A DNA stretch of 64,000 nucleotides, from NCBI GenBank assembly GCA_036924285.1, contig JAYKYS010000010.1:12561001-12625000 (forward strand), read 5' to 3'. Below the pieces are notes generated by a model. That model saw only the letters and a list, made by a program, of their open reading frames with translations. It had not been told where the DNA came from and ran no database searches. This stretch comes from Asterella californica. Lineage: Eukaryota; Streptophyta; Marchantiopsida; Marchantiales; Aytoniaceae. Of this stretch, positions 36,015 through 48,600 are shown piece by piece. Made by a program: the position numbers and the translations under genes. Within the stretch, counting starts at the first letter, position 1; the number at the start of each line of letters is the position of its first letter.

Positions 36015-38550
36015 TTGTGCTATATTTCAACTGTACTGATTATACAAGGTCCGTATCTTTACAAATTGGATGTTTCTTTATCACCACCATCGCGACTAGA
36101 AATAAATGTTTTGATAATGAAGCAGGCGGAATATATATAGAGAGAAGTATCTTGCTGAAATCTAACACTTGAAGATATGCAATTAGATCCGTACCTGCGA
36201 TTGATCTTCTATGTAGAAACTACCACCTTTTAGATTAAATTAAATGTAAACCAGTATTACTGCTTCTTTTAATTTATCTTGATTTAATATTACGGAAAAC
36301 GGTTTTATTTATGACGGTGCTGTTCGTTTCGGTGTTGACTTTTTCTTCTTTTATCTGTATTCTCAGTTGCCAAGGTCTTGAAAATTACATATCGATCTAG
36401 ACATGTACAGTCATTTGAGAGATAGATTCCGGAGACGACTCCAAACGATCTAGATTTCCATGCTGCGACAGATTGTTTTTGAGCCTCTATCACTTCAACG
36501 CTCATGATCATGAATAAGAACTACTTTACGCTAGAAATCGACGACAGTACGTAGCATACCTACGTATACCGTAACTAGGCTAAGCACTTGCATAGGAGGT
36601 CCAGTGCACATGTACAACTTTCATGTGTGAAATCAAATGGTGATCTAAACGAGTGGACGACGTGAGTACCAGGAGAGACTACGCTCAGTCCGACTTGTAA
36701 ACTTTTTCAACCTAGGGTGAGCCGTATTTTTCCAGTCAGTGCCGGGACTAATAATGTTGACACAGATTATCGACAATTGGGAAGGTTCGAAATTCACCAT
36801 TTCTGGACATCACGAAATGTAGAGCCGGCGACTGATGCTTTTATTTCACGTGACCTTGACCTGTTTTGGAGTTCAAACATACTTTCTAAGTTAAATCCTT
36901 CAGCAGCATGCCGTAGTTCTGCCAGAGACTCAACTGTAAACTGTTTCAGCTAGCTGTTGGGGCATGCTATGATTTAGCGATCAAGCTCCAGAAGCTGCAG
37001 TACTATAATAGTGCTTGAATCAATGGCCAAGATCTATAACTAACTCTACAAGCTCTCCATGCAAAATTACTCTTGAGTCTTGACATGCATCGTATGCCTG
37101 CAGATCCACCTGAACCGATCATCATATATAAGGAAGTGGGACGGTAAGTACGTATATGCACAGGGAGTATAAAATCTAAAGCTTGTCACAGTTTCTTGCA
37201 GTTGTTAAGCAAAATCAAGTGTTAATCCACTGCAGTCTCTCAGGGTTTACTATTACTCTGTACGTTTAGATGTGTACATGTGATGCTTGTGCATTAACTA
37301 CTCGGGATCATCTCGATCTGCAAGTTGATATTCCATGAGAGCGTGGAGCTCGAGCTGTGAAGGCAACGAGACAAACATGTCAGTAAATAGCCACCTTATA
37401 AAACTTAGGTCGACTCGAAAATTCTGCTCGCAATTGTTTGAACTAGGACTGAAGCGACTATATATATACATGGTTTGACACATGATCAGATAGATACTAC
37501 TATCTATATATCAGATCTAGAGTCAAAACATGTATAGTTCTGTGTAGCACCGTTTTGTCTTGATTACGGAACAATTTAGCTTGATAGTCTGCTAAACTGT
37601 TCCGTAAAGATCTCTAGATCTACACGATTCGAGAACGTATAATATGTCGTGCTTCGTTTCAAGCTCACATTGGTAGCTGCAGTGTGGTTATCGTTCTAGG
37701 GCTTTTCTACGTAATGATTAATTAAGGTATACGTAGGGTCTCGAATTCACCGCTAATGCACTGACTAGCACTGAGTTCTCCTTTGAGTTTTCAGTGCTTT
37801 TGTAAAAGTTTAGTTCCAGAATACTTTCAAACAAGAACTTACACACAAGTCTGGTATAGATACAAGTTTATATTTACAGTAGATATTGTTGTCAGTAGAC
37901 TAGAACTAGAAAGCAACTTTCATTGCTTTAAATCGAGACTCCATAAGTTTTGTGAATCAAAATTAAACCAATGCTTGAACTCAAAGGGTGAAGTTAACAG
38001 GATATTAAACTTTTGAGCACTTTTCTCGTTAATTTTCCTTGTTGATCAAGTGTCTAGATCGATCTGTTCCTGTTGTGTAATCTGTACTGGGGTGGATCTC
38101 TCACATGCACTAGCTAGCTACACGTAGATCCACCCACTTTCTGTCTGTCTGTGGAAGCAGCCGCTTGCTAGTCAACCTCTTCTACTTACTGGAGCTAAGT
38201 AAGCTTGCTGCCAATAATATCCATTGTTCTATAAGAAAAGTCTAACTCATGATCATAAATCGATCGTCATTATCATCATGCGCGCTAAACGTAACGGCAA
38301 TACTGGTCGACTGTGTGAGTATGTCACTAACTCACTGCTCATTCTTACTCCAAAGTTAACTATTTCCCAGCTGCTAGATGTACAGCAAGCTTATGTTACA
38401 GTTCTGCAATAAATTAATCCGCCAGTCTAATTACAAAACAAGTCATGACAGTTGTCTGCATAACTGCCATGCCAAGTGATAATGATCGATGGTTGTCGAG
38501 AAAAAATGGACTGAGAACGAAGTTTCGATAGAGGAAACGAAATTTGTTTC
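36015..38550. other. Intergenic 3' of SCR
   Basis: No protein-coding signal. The last several hundred bases (about 38400-38550) should hold the SCR 3' UTR and polyadenylation region. A long imperfect hairpin lies at 37564-37607. Confidence 0.4.
37564..37607 (-). ncRNA. Possible small hairpin RNA
   Basis: The 17-nt arms TTACGGAACAATTTAGC (37564-37580) and GCTAAACTGTTCCGTAA (37591-37607) pair with one mismatch on the plus strand. On a minus-strand transcript that mismatch becomes a G-U wobble, so the stem is continuous. The stem is shorter than a normal plant pre-miRNA and no promoter is evident, so it could equally be an inverted repeat of no function. Confidence 0.25.
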
Positions 38551-40938
38551 TCAAAAACACCTCCAGGCTGATGCTGTGAAGAGACACAGATCTTTCCATC
38601 CGAGCTTCAACGTGCCATTTTGCTTGACAAGAGTATAGCCCTCGCACGGAAACATTCCCAGCAGAAGAGAGGCTTGCGTTGCAGCATTGCCGCTCAAGGA
38701 CACGGGCTTGAAACCAGCTTGAAACAGCTGGTCTCTCCACTGCTCGAATTTCACCTCTCCAGTCCTGGCGGGTCCTCCGACGGCCAGAATGTTCTTGATC
38801 TCGCATGAAAGGAGCTGCTGCTCCACCGTGTGTCTCTCGGTGTTGTCTTCCTGGAAGCTAGCTCCGAGGGAGTCAAACAAGGCCGAGTAATAGTGAAGGG
38901 CCTCGACGAATCTGTTCAAGAACGAGCCGGAGAATGATAAATCCTGCTCCACCATCGTCACGACCTTGGGCGATAAGCTCTGAAGCAGTTGGAGGGTGCG
39001 CAGATCCGAGCCCGTCACATCGTAAAGTGAGTGGTGAAGCCAGTGGACAGCCAAGGCATCGCCTTTGCAGACTCTCAAAGTTCTAGCATCAACGTTCCCG
39101 ATTCTATCGGCCACTGCTGTGAATTCAAACGGCAGCCCTAGGGTTTGAGCGAAGTTCGACAGCCTTCTTCCCGTGGCTTCCAGAGCTTCCATCGACGTTC
39201 CGAGACCGGTGATCCGTACTCGCGGTGGACCTCCAGGTCTGGCCGCGAGTATGTGGAAAAGTGCCGGCCACTGAAGCCCTTGCATTATGTCGATGTCGAT
39301 GATGTGCACGCTCTCTTCTCCCTCGAAGGCTTCCAAGATCGCTTGGTTCGCTGTGAAGTGAGAGAATTTGACAAACGGGCAGATGCCGTTGAAGACCTGG
39401 AAAGCTGCCACGATGTTCTGGTTGCCGAGCAGTTGCACGTTCGGAAAAGGGTTGCAGATCCCCAGACAGGAATTCAGCAGCCGAGAAGACATTCCCTCGG
39501 CGAAATATGCTGCCACTCGCTGCACGGGAGTTCCGTAAGGAGATGCGAGCTCGTTCAGCTGCGGGAGAATCACGTTAGCCTCCTCGAAATTGTCCGCAGA
39601 CAAAGCCTCGGCGCACTGCAGCAACAGCGCCAGGAGTTGTAAACCCTCTTTATCTTTAGCCACTAATGTCTCAGTCGCTGCTAAGGGTGCGCACGCCTGC
39701 TGCTGTTGTTGCTGTTGACCGTCTGTAATTATGGTACTAGCAATTTGCTGGTCTGAACAAGATAACTGATTATTAAAATTCGGGCCATTCAACGTCATCT
39801 GCTGCTGATTGTTGTTGTTGTATGTCAGACCTTGATTGCTAGTGTACTGAACCATTGGCTGATGATGATGCTGAAGGTCTTGTTGTTCTTGCAGTTGAGA
39901 GAAGGACTTGTGTGCCAACGGCTGCTCATGTTCCAGGCTAATCTCGTCAGCCTCCCAAGCTCCTCGAGAGCGCTTGGACCCACGGCTCGAGCCGGAGTGA
40001 TCAGAGAGGTTGGAGTTCATTTCGGGAGATGTGGGTGGCATGAGGAACGGACTGCTGACGTTACTAGCATAAGAGCGTAGGCGAGATTCGATGATGGAGC
40101 CGACCTGAACGTTGCAGCTCGGCGCCAGGGTTTCCGAGAGACCTTGCAGCAGCGTCTCAACTGGCACAGAAGGCATGGATCCGAGGAGTTCGTTCACCAT
40201 GCAGTCCACCCAGCGTTCGATTGCGCCTTCGTCCATGGCTTGGTCCAAATCATTCTTGTTGCACTCATCGCCTGGCGACCCTCCGTAAACCCCCAACATA
40301 TCACAGTCGACGTATCTGCTCCCTACGTCTCCAAGCCTCTGTTGAGCCTCCTGCTGCTGCTGCTGGAGGCCCCACTGATCCAGTACCTGATTGCTGGTAG
40401 TGTTATTTCCACTGCCGGGAAGAGTCATCGTGGTCGCTGATGCTGCTTCATTTTGCTGGAGCTGGTACAGCAATCCCCCATTTGTAACGTTCACCGTTGA
40501 CGAGAATTGTCCCTGACAGGCGCTTCGAGGAGTTTGAGGTGACGTCAGAGAGCTGGGCCAGGCGGGTAGGGAAGATGAGAAATAAGCCGAGGGACTATCG
40601 AAGGAAGGAATGGATGGTGATGGTAGGGGTATGCCCATGCGTGCGAGCGTGGGACTGCCAAAGTCCAGCACTGAGTCCAGAGCCCCAGCAGTCATTAGTT
40701 TCCGATAAGGTCCTGATACTTCAGGTCCCCACTCGCCACCTTCCACTGCATCACCCAAAGCGTTGCAACTGTGGCACGGGCTGGATGTATCCGAGCTGCT
40801 GGTCTCTCCGCGCATCCCTCCTGTAGTACTGCCGTGTATATGGTCCCCTGCTCGTCTCGTTTGATAATCTCCGGATCCCTGCTGCTGCTGCTGATGTACA
40901 TGTCTCCTCGTCGAGCACATCTCTGCGTCTGCAGCCAT
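38551..40938 (-). CDS. SCR: SCARECROW GRAS transcription regulator, intact 795-aa single exon
   Basis: SCR partners SHORT-ROOT in the nucleus to control asymmetric, formative divisions. The GRAS domain spans about 429-793: leucine-rich LHRI with [19 protein letters not shown] (437-455) and [20 protein letters not shown] (469-488), VHIID at 544-548 followed by [20 protein letters not shown], the PFYRE-equivalent [13 protein letters not shown] from 603, and SAW ending [18 protein letters not shown]. Strings such as [19 protein letters not shown] and [18 protein letters not shown] separate SCR from HAM and DELLA classes. The N-terminus is low-complexity (Gln, Asn and Ser runs near 16-20, 192-200, 376-380 and 407-414) with the conserved SCR segment [19 protein letters not shown] at 240-258. 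No intron interrupts the ORF, whereas I recall one in Arabidopsis SCR. Met1 was chosen as the first in-frame ATG; Met7 is an alternative. Confidence 0.96.
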   Translation of the reverse strand: MAADAEMCSTRRHVHQQQQQGSGDYQTRRAGDHIHGSTTGGMRGETSSSDTSSPCHSCNALGDAVEGGEWGPEVSGPYRKLMTAGALDSVLDFGSPTLARMGIPLPSPSIPSFDSPSAYFSSSLPAWPSSLTSPQTPRSACQGQFSSTVNVTNGGLLYQLQQNEAASATTMTLPGSGNNTTSNQVLDQWGLQQQQQEAQQRLGDVGSRYVDCDMLGVYGGSPGDECNKNDLDQAMDEGAIERWVDCMVNELLGSMPSVPVETLLQGLSETLAPSCNVQVGSIIESRLRSYASNVSSPFLMPPTSPEMNSNLSDHSGSSRGSKRSRGAWEADEISLEHEQPLAHKSFSQLQEQQDLQHHHQPMVQYTSNQGLTYNNNNQQQMTLNGPNFNNQLSCSDQQIASTIITDGQQQQQQQACAPLAATETLVAKDKEGLQLLALLLQCAEALSADNFEEANVILPQLNELASPYGTPVQRVAAYFAEGMSSRLLNSCLGICNPFPNVQLLGNQNIVAAFQVFNGICPFVKFSHFTANQAILEAFEGEESVHIIDIDIMQGLQWPALFHILAARPGGPPRVRITGLGTSMEALEATGRRLSNFAQTLGLPFEFTAVADRIGNVDARTLRVCKGDALAVHWLHHSLYDVTGSDLRTLQLLQSLSPKVVTMVEQDLSFSGSFLNRFVEALHYYSALFDSLGASFQEDNTERHTVEQQLLSCEIKNILAVGGPARTGEVKFEQWRDQLFQAGFKPVSLSGNAATQASLLLGMFPCEGYTLVKQNGTLKLGWKDLCLFTASAWRCF

Positions 40939-41040
40939 GTTATTTCTGTCGAAGCTATAATGAACTCGCTCTACTGCCTCGATCCTTCAGTGCAGCAACT
41001 GCACCGGCCGGCAGCAGATCAAAACCTCTCAGTATCAAAC

Positions 41041-41048
41041 CTTTTATA
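41041..41048 (-). promoter_or_regulatory. Candidate TATA box of SCR (proximal)
   Basis: The minus strand reads CCTATAAAAGG, a strong TATA match, about 105 bp upstream of the SCR ATG. It would give a 5' leader of roughly 75 nt. A second TATATAAG at 41867-41874 would give a long leader of about 900 nt; the sequence cannot decide between them. Confidence 0.45.
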
Positions 41049-41049
41049 G

Positions 41050-43560
41050 GTAGTACTTCATCAAGAGATGAATCGGACTTTTCATGTATCTAATGACCCT
41101 GTAGCAGCTGCAGCAGCAGTCGGGATTTTAGTTCCAGGTTGTTCGAGGGAGGAGCTAAATTCATCGATCGACCGGGGGCTGGCTTTCGTCTCCGAATCAC
41201 GACCTTCTCGCATTTGGGTTTTGCTTCGCTCCCGCAGACTCGAGTTCCCTCGAGAGCTTCGGATGCTTTTGATTTACCTCGTCGTCCACTCTCCTCAAAC
41301 CAAGAGTGGAAGCTAGGAAGGAGAAAGAGGGACTGGCCTCATCCTCTCAGGAAGCCGTATTATAGGTGACGCTTGGTGTAACAGTGCGGCTCCGGCAGCG
41401 CCTGTGGGCCCCATATGGGAGCTTCATGACCTCGGATGCTGCATCAAACAAAAATCCCTTGGGCCCCACAGATGTGACAATGCCATGTCTCCAACAACAT
41501 AAGTCTGCTACCAGAGTGTCGAGACAAATACTCTCCAACCGACGGGTTTGCTGCGGACCGAAAACTTCTCCCTATCTGGAGTGAATTTTTGTATCTATAT
41601 CATCCCCCGGCCATAGCCAAAACACCCTCCTCCCCCTCCTCCTCTTCCTCTTCCATCTGTTCGTTCTCCCCGGCTTGGCCGGCATTCGGATCCCCACACC
41701 CAATACTGTACAATATGCTCTCTCTCCAGTTCGGAAGGTTTAGACACCCGTTTCGGACTGTTTCACATCCTCCTGCGCGCCTGCCTTTCGTGACGACTGA
41801 TTTCGTTTTCAGCCCATCTCCACGTCATAACCATCCCAACCACGGGACAGACCTCCATCCTGGCCGCTTATATATCAGGTGAGCCAGGGATTCCTGTACT
41901 TTGTACGTCAACAGAGTTGATTCTGTACAAGTGCTTACTAGACCTAATTTAGCTGTCCATCTCTCTGCTTGAATCAAATTGTCCAGTTCCCAAAGTTGAA
42001 GCTAGTCCGATTTGGTCATGACTCCCGAGCTCCGAAATAAATGCCTTTGATGGATTCTCTCTAGCCTGCCTGTCCGCTGTGTGGACCTTCTGCCTTCCTC
42101 CGGATCAGGATCGATGTTATCTATCTAGCACTCAGCTCCACTAAAAAGGTACGTACTTGCTTGATCTTGTTATTATTAGCCCCTGATCACGAACGACGTC
42201 GTTCCCATGCCTGCCTGCCGCAAGAGCTATAGCCGACTGGGAATGACGTGACTGATCCCAACTCGGAGTTCAGATCACGACAGCAGAGGAAGTTATTGTC
42301 ACTGACTTACAATCAACTGAATGTTCTTTGGTTCCTCCACGGAATTCGTGATTTGTCTTCGAATTCTTTGACATGCACGAATCTCGACCGTCAGTGCTGT
42401 TGTGTGACCAATAAAATATTCATATACATCCGGTCACGGTACGTATCTGAGAATCATTTGATTCCAGATGTCCGAGCTTAAATCATTAACTTAAACTTGA
42501 GCTCATACGTCCAGAAGTTACAGTCAGTGAGGAGTCCGAACGACGTCTTCGTTGAACGCTGTGTCTTCCAGCTGAAGTTGCAGGTGAATTCGAACGGAAT
42601 CAGCAATAGTAGCATCTTGAGTACCGGTAGCTACGGCATCAACAGTCAGCCGGATCGATCAGCAGCATGGAATCAATCACATCAGTCCACGGACAACAGA
42701 CCTCAAAAAATAGCTGTTATATATCCTCATATCTAGTTGCACCTCTGTAGGAATATTTACTCGGTTCGTACTGATGCGTGAAGTGCCACCAGGAAGCTTT
42801 CAGCAATTCAACATGAAGCATCAATTCGTTGCCTACCGTCGAGCTGGCCTCCTGAACCCCCGAATATATAGCTTAAGCGATAATCCTCCTCTTTGGAACA
42901 TTGATTGCTCGACGAGGCGTGCGAAGCCGGGCAGAGGTTCTGCACGAGAGATAGTACGTGACTACAGCAGCTGTTACTTCTTATAAACTGTCTCAAGCTA
43001 CCCCACCTATGCTGCTGCTGCTCAACCCCGTCAGAAAATACTCCTTCGAGACAGTCTCGGACAATAAACGACATGGAATACGCAACAAATTACAGTTGTG
43101 TACATGTAAACGATCGAGCTGCCGCCTCCCTACCACCATTTGGTCGAGTTCCGTCGAACACCCTAATCCACTTGATGGTCACTTACAATCGTTGGCATGG
43201 CCCCGTCTAAGTACTAGTATTTGTGTACATGCCCCGATGTTCTCGCCTGAAGGTCAGTGTGAAGAACTACAGTCGCCAATTGCAACTGTTTCAGATTCTG
43301 CTTTTACGACCGTCCTTCCTTCCGTCTACCCTACAGTAGGAAAGAAGATTAGGAAGGAAGAAGGAGAAAAGTCGTGATTTATCAAAGGATAACTTGTATA
43401 AAACGGGGGATAGGTGACGGTCGCCCTTGCGAATTTACAGTACTAACATTTTCTGAAACTTGGAATCGCTCCCTTGGTAACGAACGTCCCTATTGCTTGC
43501 AGACTACGTACGCGGACCGAATAATATGCATGCTCGATCAACTTCGGGGAACTTTTGTTC
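41050..43560. other. SCR upstream region
   Basis: GC-moderate, non-repetitive DNA with no recognised gene. The ORFs at 41139-41369, 41589-41882 and 42958-43377 lack motifs and consistent splice logic. It presumably holds the SCR promoter and 5' leader. Pyrimidine-rich tracts (41625-41670) fit leader or promoter sequence. Confidence 0.4.
41867..41874 (-). promoter_or_regulatory. Candidate TATA box of SCR (distal)
   Basis: The minus strand reads TGATATATAAGCGG, a good TATA consensus. GRAS genes often have long leaders, so this is a credible alternative to the proximal box. Confidence 0.35.
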
Positions 43561-43773
43561 GTTTATTGTTATCATGAAAAGATATATATAATATATAATA
43601 TATATATATTAAATAGATTAAAAAATTAAAAATCTATAAATATTATTTGTTAACACGTGTCTGGAAACACGAGGAGAGCAGACAAAAACCCATAAGTATG
43701 GAGTCTGTTTTCGCGCTTCAAAAGATACAAGAGCGGGAAACTGTACTCATGAACACGTTACTTGACTGAGGTG

Positions 43774-43868
43774 TTTAAATTAATACCTAACCCTTCCTGC
43801 AGGAAGTTAGATATTAATTTAAAAGACTATGCATTTCCCCACTTCCGAACTTGGGGGAAAATATGCAT
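43774..43868. repeat. Double palindrome module
   Basis: The arms 43774-43791 (TTTAAATTAATACCTAAC) and 43806-43823 pair with one mismatch, and their loop contains the perfect palindrome TTCCTGCAGGAA (43794-43805). Directly after it, TTTCCCC/GGGGAAA (43834-43840 and 43854-43860) flanks the word CTTCCGAACTTGG (43842-43854). The same 13-mer occurs at 10824-10836 in a similar hairpin setting. Confidence 0.88.
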
Positions 43869-44048
43869 GCTTCTCGAATAAGCATCCCATGTAGTAAATT
43901 TCCCACGCGGGCAAAGAATATTTAGTAAAGACTCCAACTTCCACACCCCCTAATATTGATTACAGAAGCTGGGGTTACGAACTGTCCGAGAAGGTTCACT
44001 TCTTTTGCGCCTTTGATTCTTAATTAAGTTCATAAGTACTTCAGTCCC

Positions 44049-44184
44049 CCGGAGGTAAGTGGAATGGTTAATTAGTACCGTAACCGCACTGGAACGACAT
44101 CAAGGGTTCGAACCACGCAAAAGTCTGGACACGTCTGCGGCCTGAACTAAGTTAGCAATCCTTTTGGGTCTACAGTGTCCAGAC
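44049..44184 (+). mobile_element. tRNA-like SINE candidate
   Basis: GTGGAATGGTTAATTAG (about 44058) resembles a tRNA D-arm/box A. About 45 nt later GGTTCGAACC (44105-44114) matches the core of box B. A 10-bp inverted repeat GTCTGGACAC/GTGTCCAGAC (44123-44132 and 44175-44184) follows. No full cloverleaf forms, so this is not a functional tRNA. Weaker relatives with CACTGG...GACAT and CAGAGTTCGAATC lie near 23915-23985 and 35240-35310. A pol III-derived SINE is plausible; no tail or target duplication was identified. Confidence 0.3.
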
Positions 44185-44189
44185 ACGGC

Positions 44190-45030
44190 ACGCACTGAGA
44201 ACAAAGCCAAAAGAGGATAATGAGTAGTCAATCGTATCTCACACTAACAAATCCAATTACATTTTTGCAAAGCAGCAGGAAATATTACGAAATTGATCCC
44301 GTTTTAATAGTTAAACCGAATATGGTTCTCAGCAGTGCTCGAGTTCCGGTGTTTAATGTTTTGACTTCTGGTCATTTAGCAAAGTTCCTTGTTTTGAACC
44401 AAATTTCCTTTTCCTTTTAGAGAATACTGAACGAAATTTTCTCACCACAAACTTCCCTTTAATCTATTGCTCCTCGGGTCCTAAAAGGGGTTAGCGCCGT
44501 CCTGCCGACACGCTGGAGGCCGCTACTAAATAATCGATCCTAGTTTATCCTAAGTAGTAATCAAACTGAACTAATTAGTTTGTTTATACGGATTGTAAAG
44601 GAAGACCCATAAAGTGGCCGGAAGCGCAAAGCTTTTGGCAGGAAGTTGGTGGCAAAGTATATGATGATGAATATTTCAAATTTGTCTCCAGGACTAAGAC
44701 AAGCTCTTATAACGAATGATATGATGTAATACAGTCGGCATTCCCAAATTGTTCTTCCCATAATTATTATATTTCTCAACTCTTAAAAAATTATTCAATG
44801 ATTACACAATTGGAGCTATGCTAAAGTATATCCCTAATCGTGTTTTAATGACATCTGTCAGCATATTAATCATAAAAAAAATAAAAAATGAAACACACTT
44901 TTTGAGAAGGAGATTGAACTCTCCCTCACCACTCTGCAAGAAAGCATTACAACACTGCATATACCATAAGAAACTTACATAGAGATGTAAGAAGTCATTG
45001 GACGAAAGTGCAGCAGGAGCAATGAGCACG
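44190..45030. other. Unassigned AT-rich stretch
   Basis: Only short ORFs without motifs, and A-rich runs near 44870-44890. Nothing supportable. Confidence 0.4.
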
Positions 45031-45034
45031 CGAG

Positions 45035-45640
45035 TTGCATGCCAAATTAACAGCATCAGAAGGAAAATTGATAGTCCTTGAAGCTGAGGTACAAATGATA
45101 ACTTCAAAAGAGAAAGAATTGAAGAAATTACTCGACGAGGAGAGGAATGACAAACTTCAAGACAGGTGTTGCCGTAGTCGGTGTAGGAAGTTGCTGTACT
45201 ATCTTCCGTCTCTTCTCCAGCTCTTCTTGCATGATCGCTTCAACTTCTTGTCTAATGTCAGGAGCAAAGTACTTCGGATCTTCTCGGTCGTAAGTAGGAG
45301 AAGACGGCCGCTCAGGAGAAGATGACCTCTCCTTTCGCTGCTTCTTCTTCTTGATCTCTTTCTGACGAGATTCTAACTTCCCTTTGCTTCTGGTACTTAC
45401 CTTGAACACCGCTTCATCCAAGACTTCTTCGGGAGGTCAACTGTCTGAATCCGGGCTAGGGCTCCAAAACCCAAAGAACAAGTGACCACAAAAAAGAGAA
45501 GTACCTATAAGAGGTAATCAACAGTATTGACACCTACGCTAAAGAGGTCTAGGATCATGAACGATTAAAAAGAAAGATGCAAAAAGAGATTATGAAACTT
45601 CAAGAAAAAATTGAAAAGCTTCTAGGAGTACGACGATGAT
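45035..45640 (+). pseudogene. Degenerate retroelement coiled-coil (gag-like) fragments
   Basis: On the plus strand, VLEAEVQMITSKEKELKKLL (45080-45140) and LKRKMQKEIMKLQEKIEKLL (about 45565-45625) are heptad-like coiled-coil pieces. Between them the minus strand is open at 45128-45421 with a charged protein (SSSPERPSSPTYDREDPKYF, VEAIMQEELEKRR). The stretch at 45541-45630 is recognisably similar, over about 85 bp, to the reverse complement of about 52535-52620. That shows two copies of one repetitive gene in opposite orientations. The intact product is unknown. Confidence 0.4.
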
Positions 45641-45649
45641 AGTTTGTAT

Positions 45650-48600
45650 AGTTGTTAACGAAGATATCTCTTTTTGTTAAAGAGAAATCTCTAGCAAGAG
45701 AAACAAAATTTCTACTCATTTACTATAAATTTTGGAGAAAAAAATTTCAAACACGTATGAATTGTTACTTTTCTGATACTCGCGATTAGAGAGTGAAGAC
45801 TGTGCACTATACTATAATTATCCCGGTGAACTTAATATGGATATTATCATAACCAACAAGTTTGTTCGCAGCCCCATCCGATCGTAACCGGGGCGGCCTG
45901 GGGTCTACTCTGCCTTCAGGGCGTGTCAAGCTGTGAAAGGGCACCATAGAAGCCTAAAGCCAATTGAAACAAAATTTAAATAGAGATGGATATGATCATG
46001 ATGAATGAATACCACTTTCATGAGGAGAAAGCAAAAGTCTTAAAAAGTCTATAAATCGTTGATTTACTTCTACATGATTGGTAGATATGAGAGTGAGTAC
46101 TTGTGGGCTCAGAGAGACGAGCAATACAATGTTGTGTGGCATGGAGACCGGAAGGGTGCCAGTCATGCAACTGGCTCTCATATAGTTGCGCATGTCCAGA
46201 CAGACTCGTTGAAGTGTGACAGTTATATACTTCAGAATCTGAAGGCAAATAGAGCTATCAGTTTGTGCTCATACTGAATAAGTTCACCTCTCTCATAGTG
46301 GAGCCACCGAAGATCGAGCTGAAGCTTACAGTACCTAAAGAAATTACAGATGATCAATGATCTACATACAGAATTTCCTGACCATCCATGACAGAATGAA
46401 CACTTATCTAGAATCTGACTCCACATGCTCAAATCTCGAAGACGTCCACTCCGTCAAAATGAGTATGTGTTGGTATAAGATCGACGTCTCGAGGACATTT
46501 ATACAACACACGCAATACAACTTCTTATATAACCAATTCAAGTTCAACTTGACGTTTCAACCTACTCATCTTACTTTCCTCGATGGTAAGACGATACAAC
46601 ACTCCAAAACTCAATCTCTTAGGTGCATTCATTCAGTTACTGGCCAGCATAGGACATTCATTGACGGCATGCGGTTCTTTAAAAACTAAACTGTTTCTAA
46701 AATGTGTTTAGGCTCAAATCGTTTAGCTACAGTCCAAAAGGAATCATATATAGAAACATTAGTATGAAAAATGCTGAACTTACCATGAAACGGGTGTTTG
46801 TTAACTTTTTGCAAAATATTCAATGTTGAAATATTTTATAACGAAGTAGTTGGTTTGCAGAGAACAACACTCTCAAGTTTTAAACGTAGTGTCAAGTAGA
46901 TTATACTTTTGATATGAAATGATAGATTGACAAAATCCACACCTTTCGTTACACAGAAGAATATTCCTGGTTTATTCCCAGTGCACTTTGGGTTAGAGAA
47001 AGGCTACTCTTTTGTTCCAAGAAATTTCGTTTCAGTATTTCTCAGTGGATACTCAATAGTTAGTTGGGAAATGAATCACATATTAGTGTAAAGCCATGGG
47101 AGAGCGTTGATAATTGATTTTGATCTAAAATAATCAGAAACCAGTAACTTAAGTTTTCTCCGAGGAAATCTCTTTATCTAAAGAGCTATTTTGATTTTTA
47201 TATTATTTCATTAAGACCCTTTTATACAAAGAGGGACTCCTATAGATGGTTTTCATTATTTCATTAAAATTCAGAAAAAAATTTGATGTTTATCAAAAGT
47301 TTTGGTTTTCTGCTTGTAATTTTGATTTACCCCGAACCTTTATACTAGGTATATTATCTAGTATCAACAATCAACTTGAGATCATTTTCTTGAACACTTA
47401 CAGACATTTTCAAGCTTTACAAACGTTTGCATAAAACCATACATCATGCCATGTAACAGTAGCGCTAAAACTACTATCTATATACAGTCAAACTTCGTTA
47501 GTCACGCACTTTGTGGCCTTGTATTTTGTTAGTATAACCCTTTGTGATTATAAATTTATAGTGGCAATATTGAAAAGAATGTAAATGTGATAATATATAT
47601 ATATTCAATGAAAAGTTTTGCAAATGTGACTATAGAATAGAGAGGGATCCCCGACGTTAGCACGGGATTGAATTTTATATCAAGTGCTAACGTCGGGGAT
47701 TGCTCTGGTTTAATGATATTATATTGAAATTCTTATATACACTTATACTAAAATAATAATTCTGATATTTTCCTCATTGAGAAGAAATTTTATCCAGAAT
47801 TACTCATGAACTTATAGAAATAATACAATTATTTAGTAATATTCTGTTGAACATGCACAATAGATCGAATAGACTTGCACATAGATCTTAGAAATCTCAA
47901 AAGAATTCCAAGCAAAAAGACTGATGATAGGATGATATGATAAGTGAATCGCAACATATTAATCAAGAAAATGATCGCTTTGATAATGACAGACACAGGA
48001 TATAATCATAAGTTTAGTCTTAACACTGTAGACTAAATATTATGATTAGGAAGGATATTTAAGTAGTTTTACAAACAATAAAAGAGTACATCATAGTAAA
48101 CTCATCTTGAGAGTGAATCTCTTCATGAAATTCTAAAATCATGTACACATAACAATTAATTTTCAATAAGATATTATTATAGATGTTTGATATTTTAAAA
48201 TATTATTTTCTATTATTTATAAATTGCATCGATTAAATTTTCTATGTATTGAGTGATGTTCAAATGGAAATTATATTTTAGATAATATCATGACGTGACA
48301 TACAAATACATAGTCTAGATGTAATGTGTAACTACATTTCCCTAAAGCAGATTAATCTGAAGAAAATAAGGATATCAAGTACATGAACTGATATCAGCCG
48401 AATTTTGCTGATATTAGGAAATCCGACGATCTCACGAAGTGTTAAATTCAGTCATTCTCAAGTTAAGAGTAAGTTGAACACGGGAGATGAAACGAGAGTC
48501 TGAAGTCCGTAGAAACTGTACTCAGCGAGCCTAATCAGATGTAATACGTCATTTCTCGAACTCCACAAACTTTATGAGATAAGAATCAAGAGGTAATTTA

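Noticed and set aside
39145..39642. 165-codon plus-strand ORF
   Set aside because: It is antisense to the conserved GRAS domain of SCR; its openness follows from the coding strand's codon bias and it has no motif.
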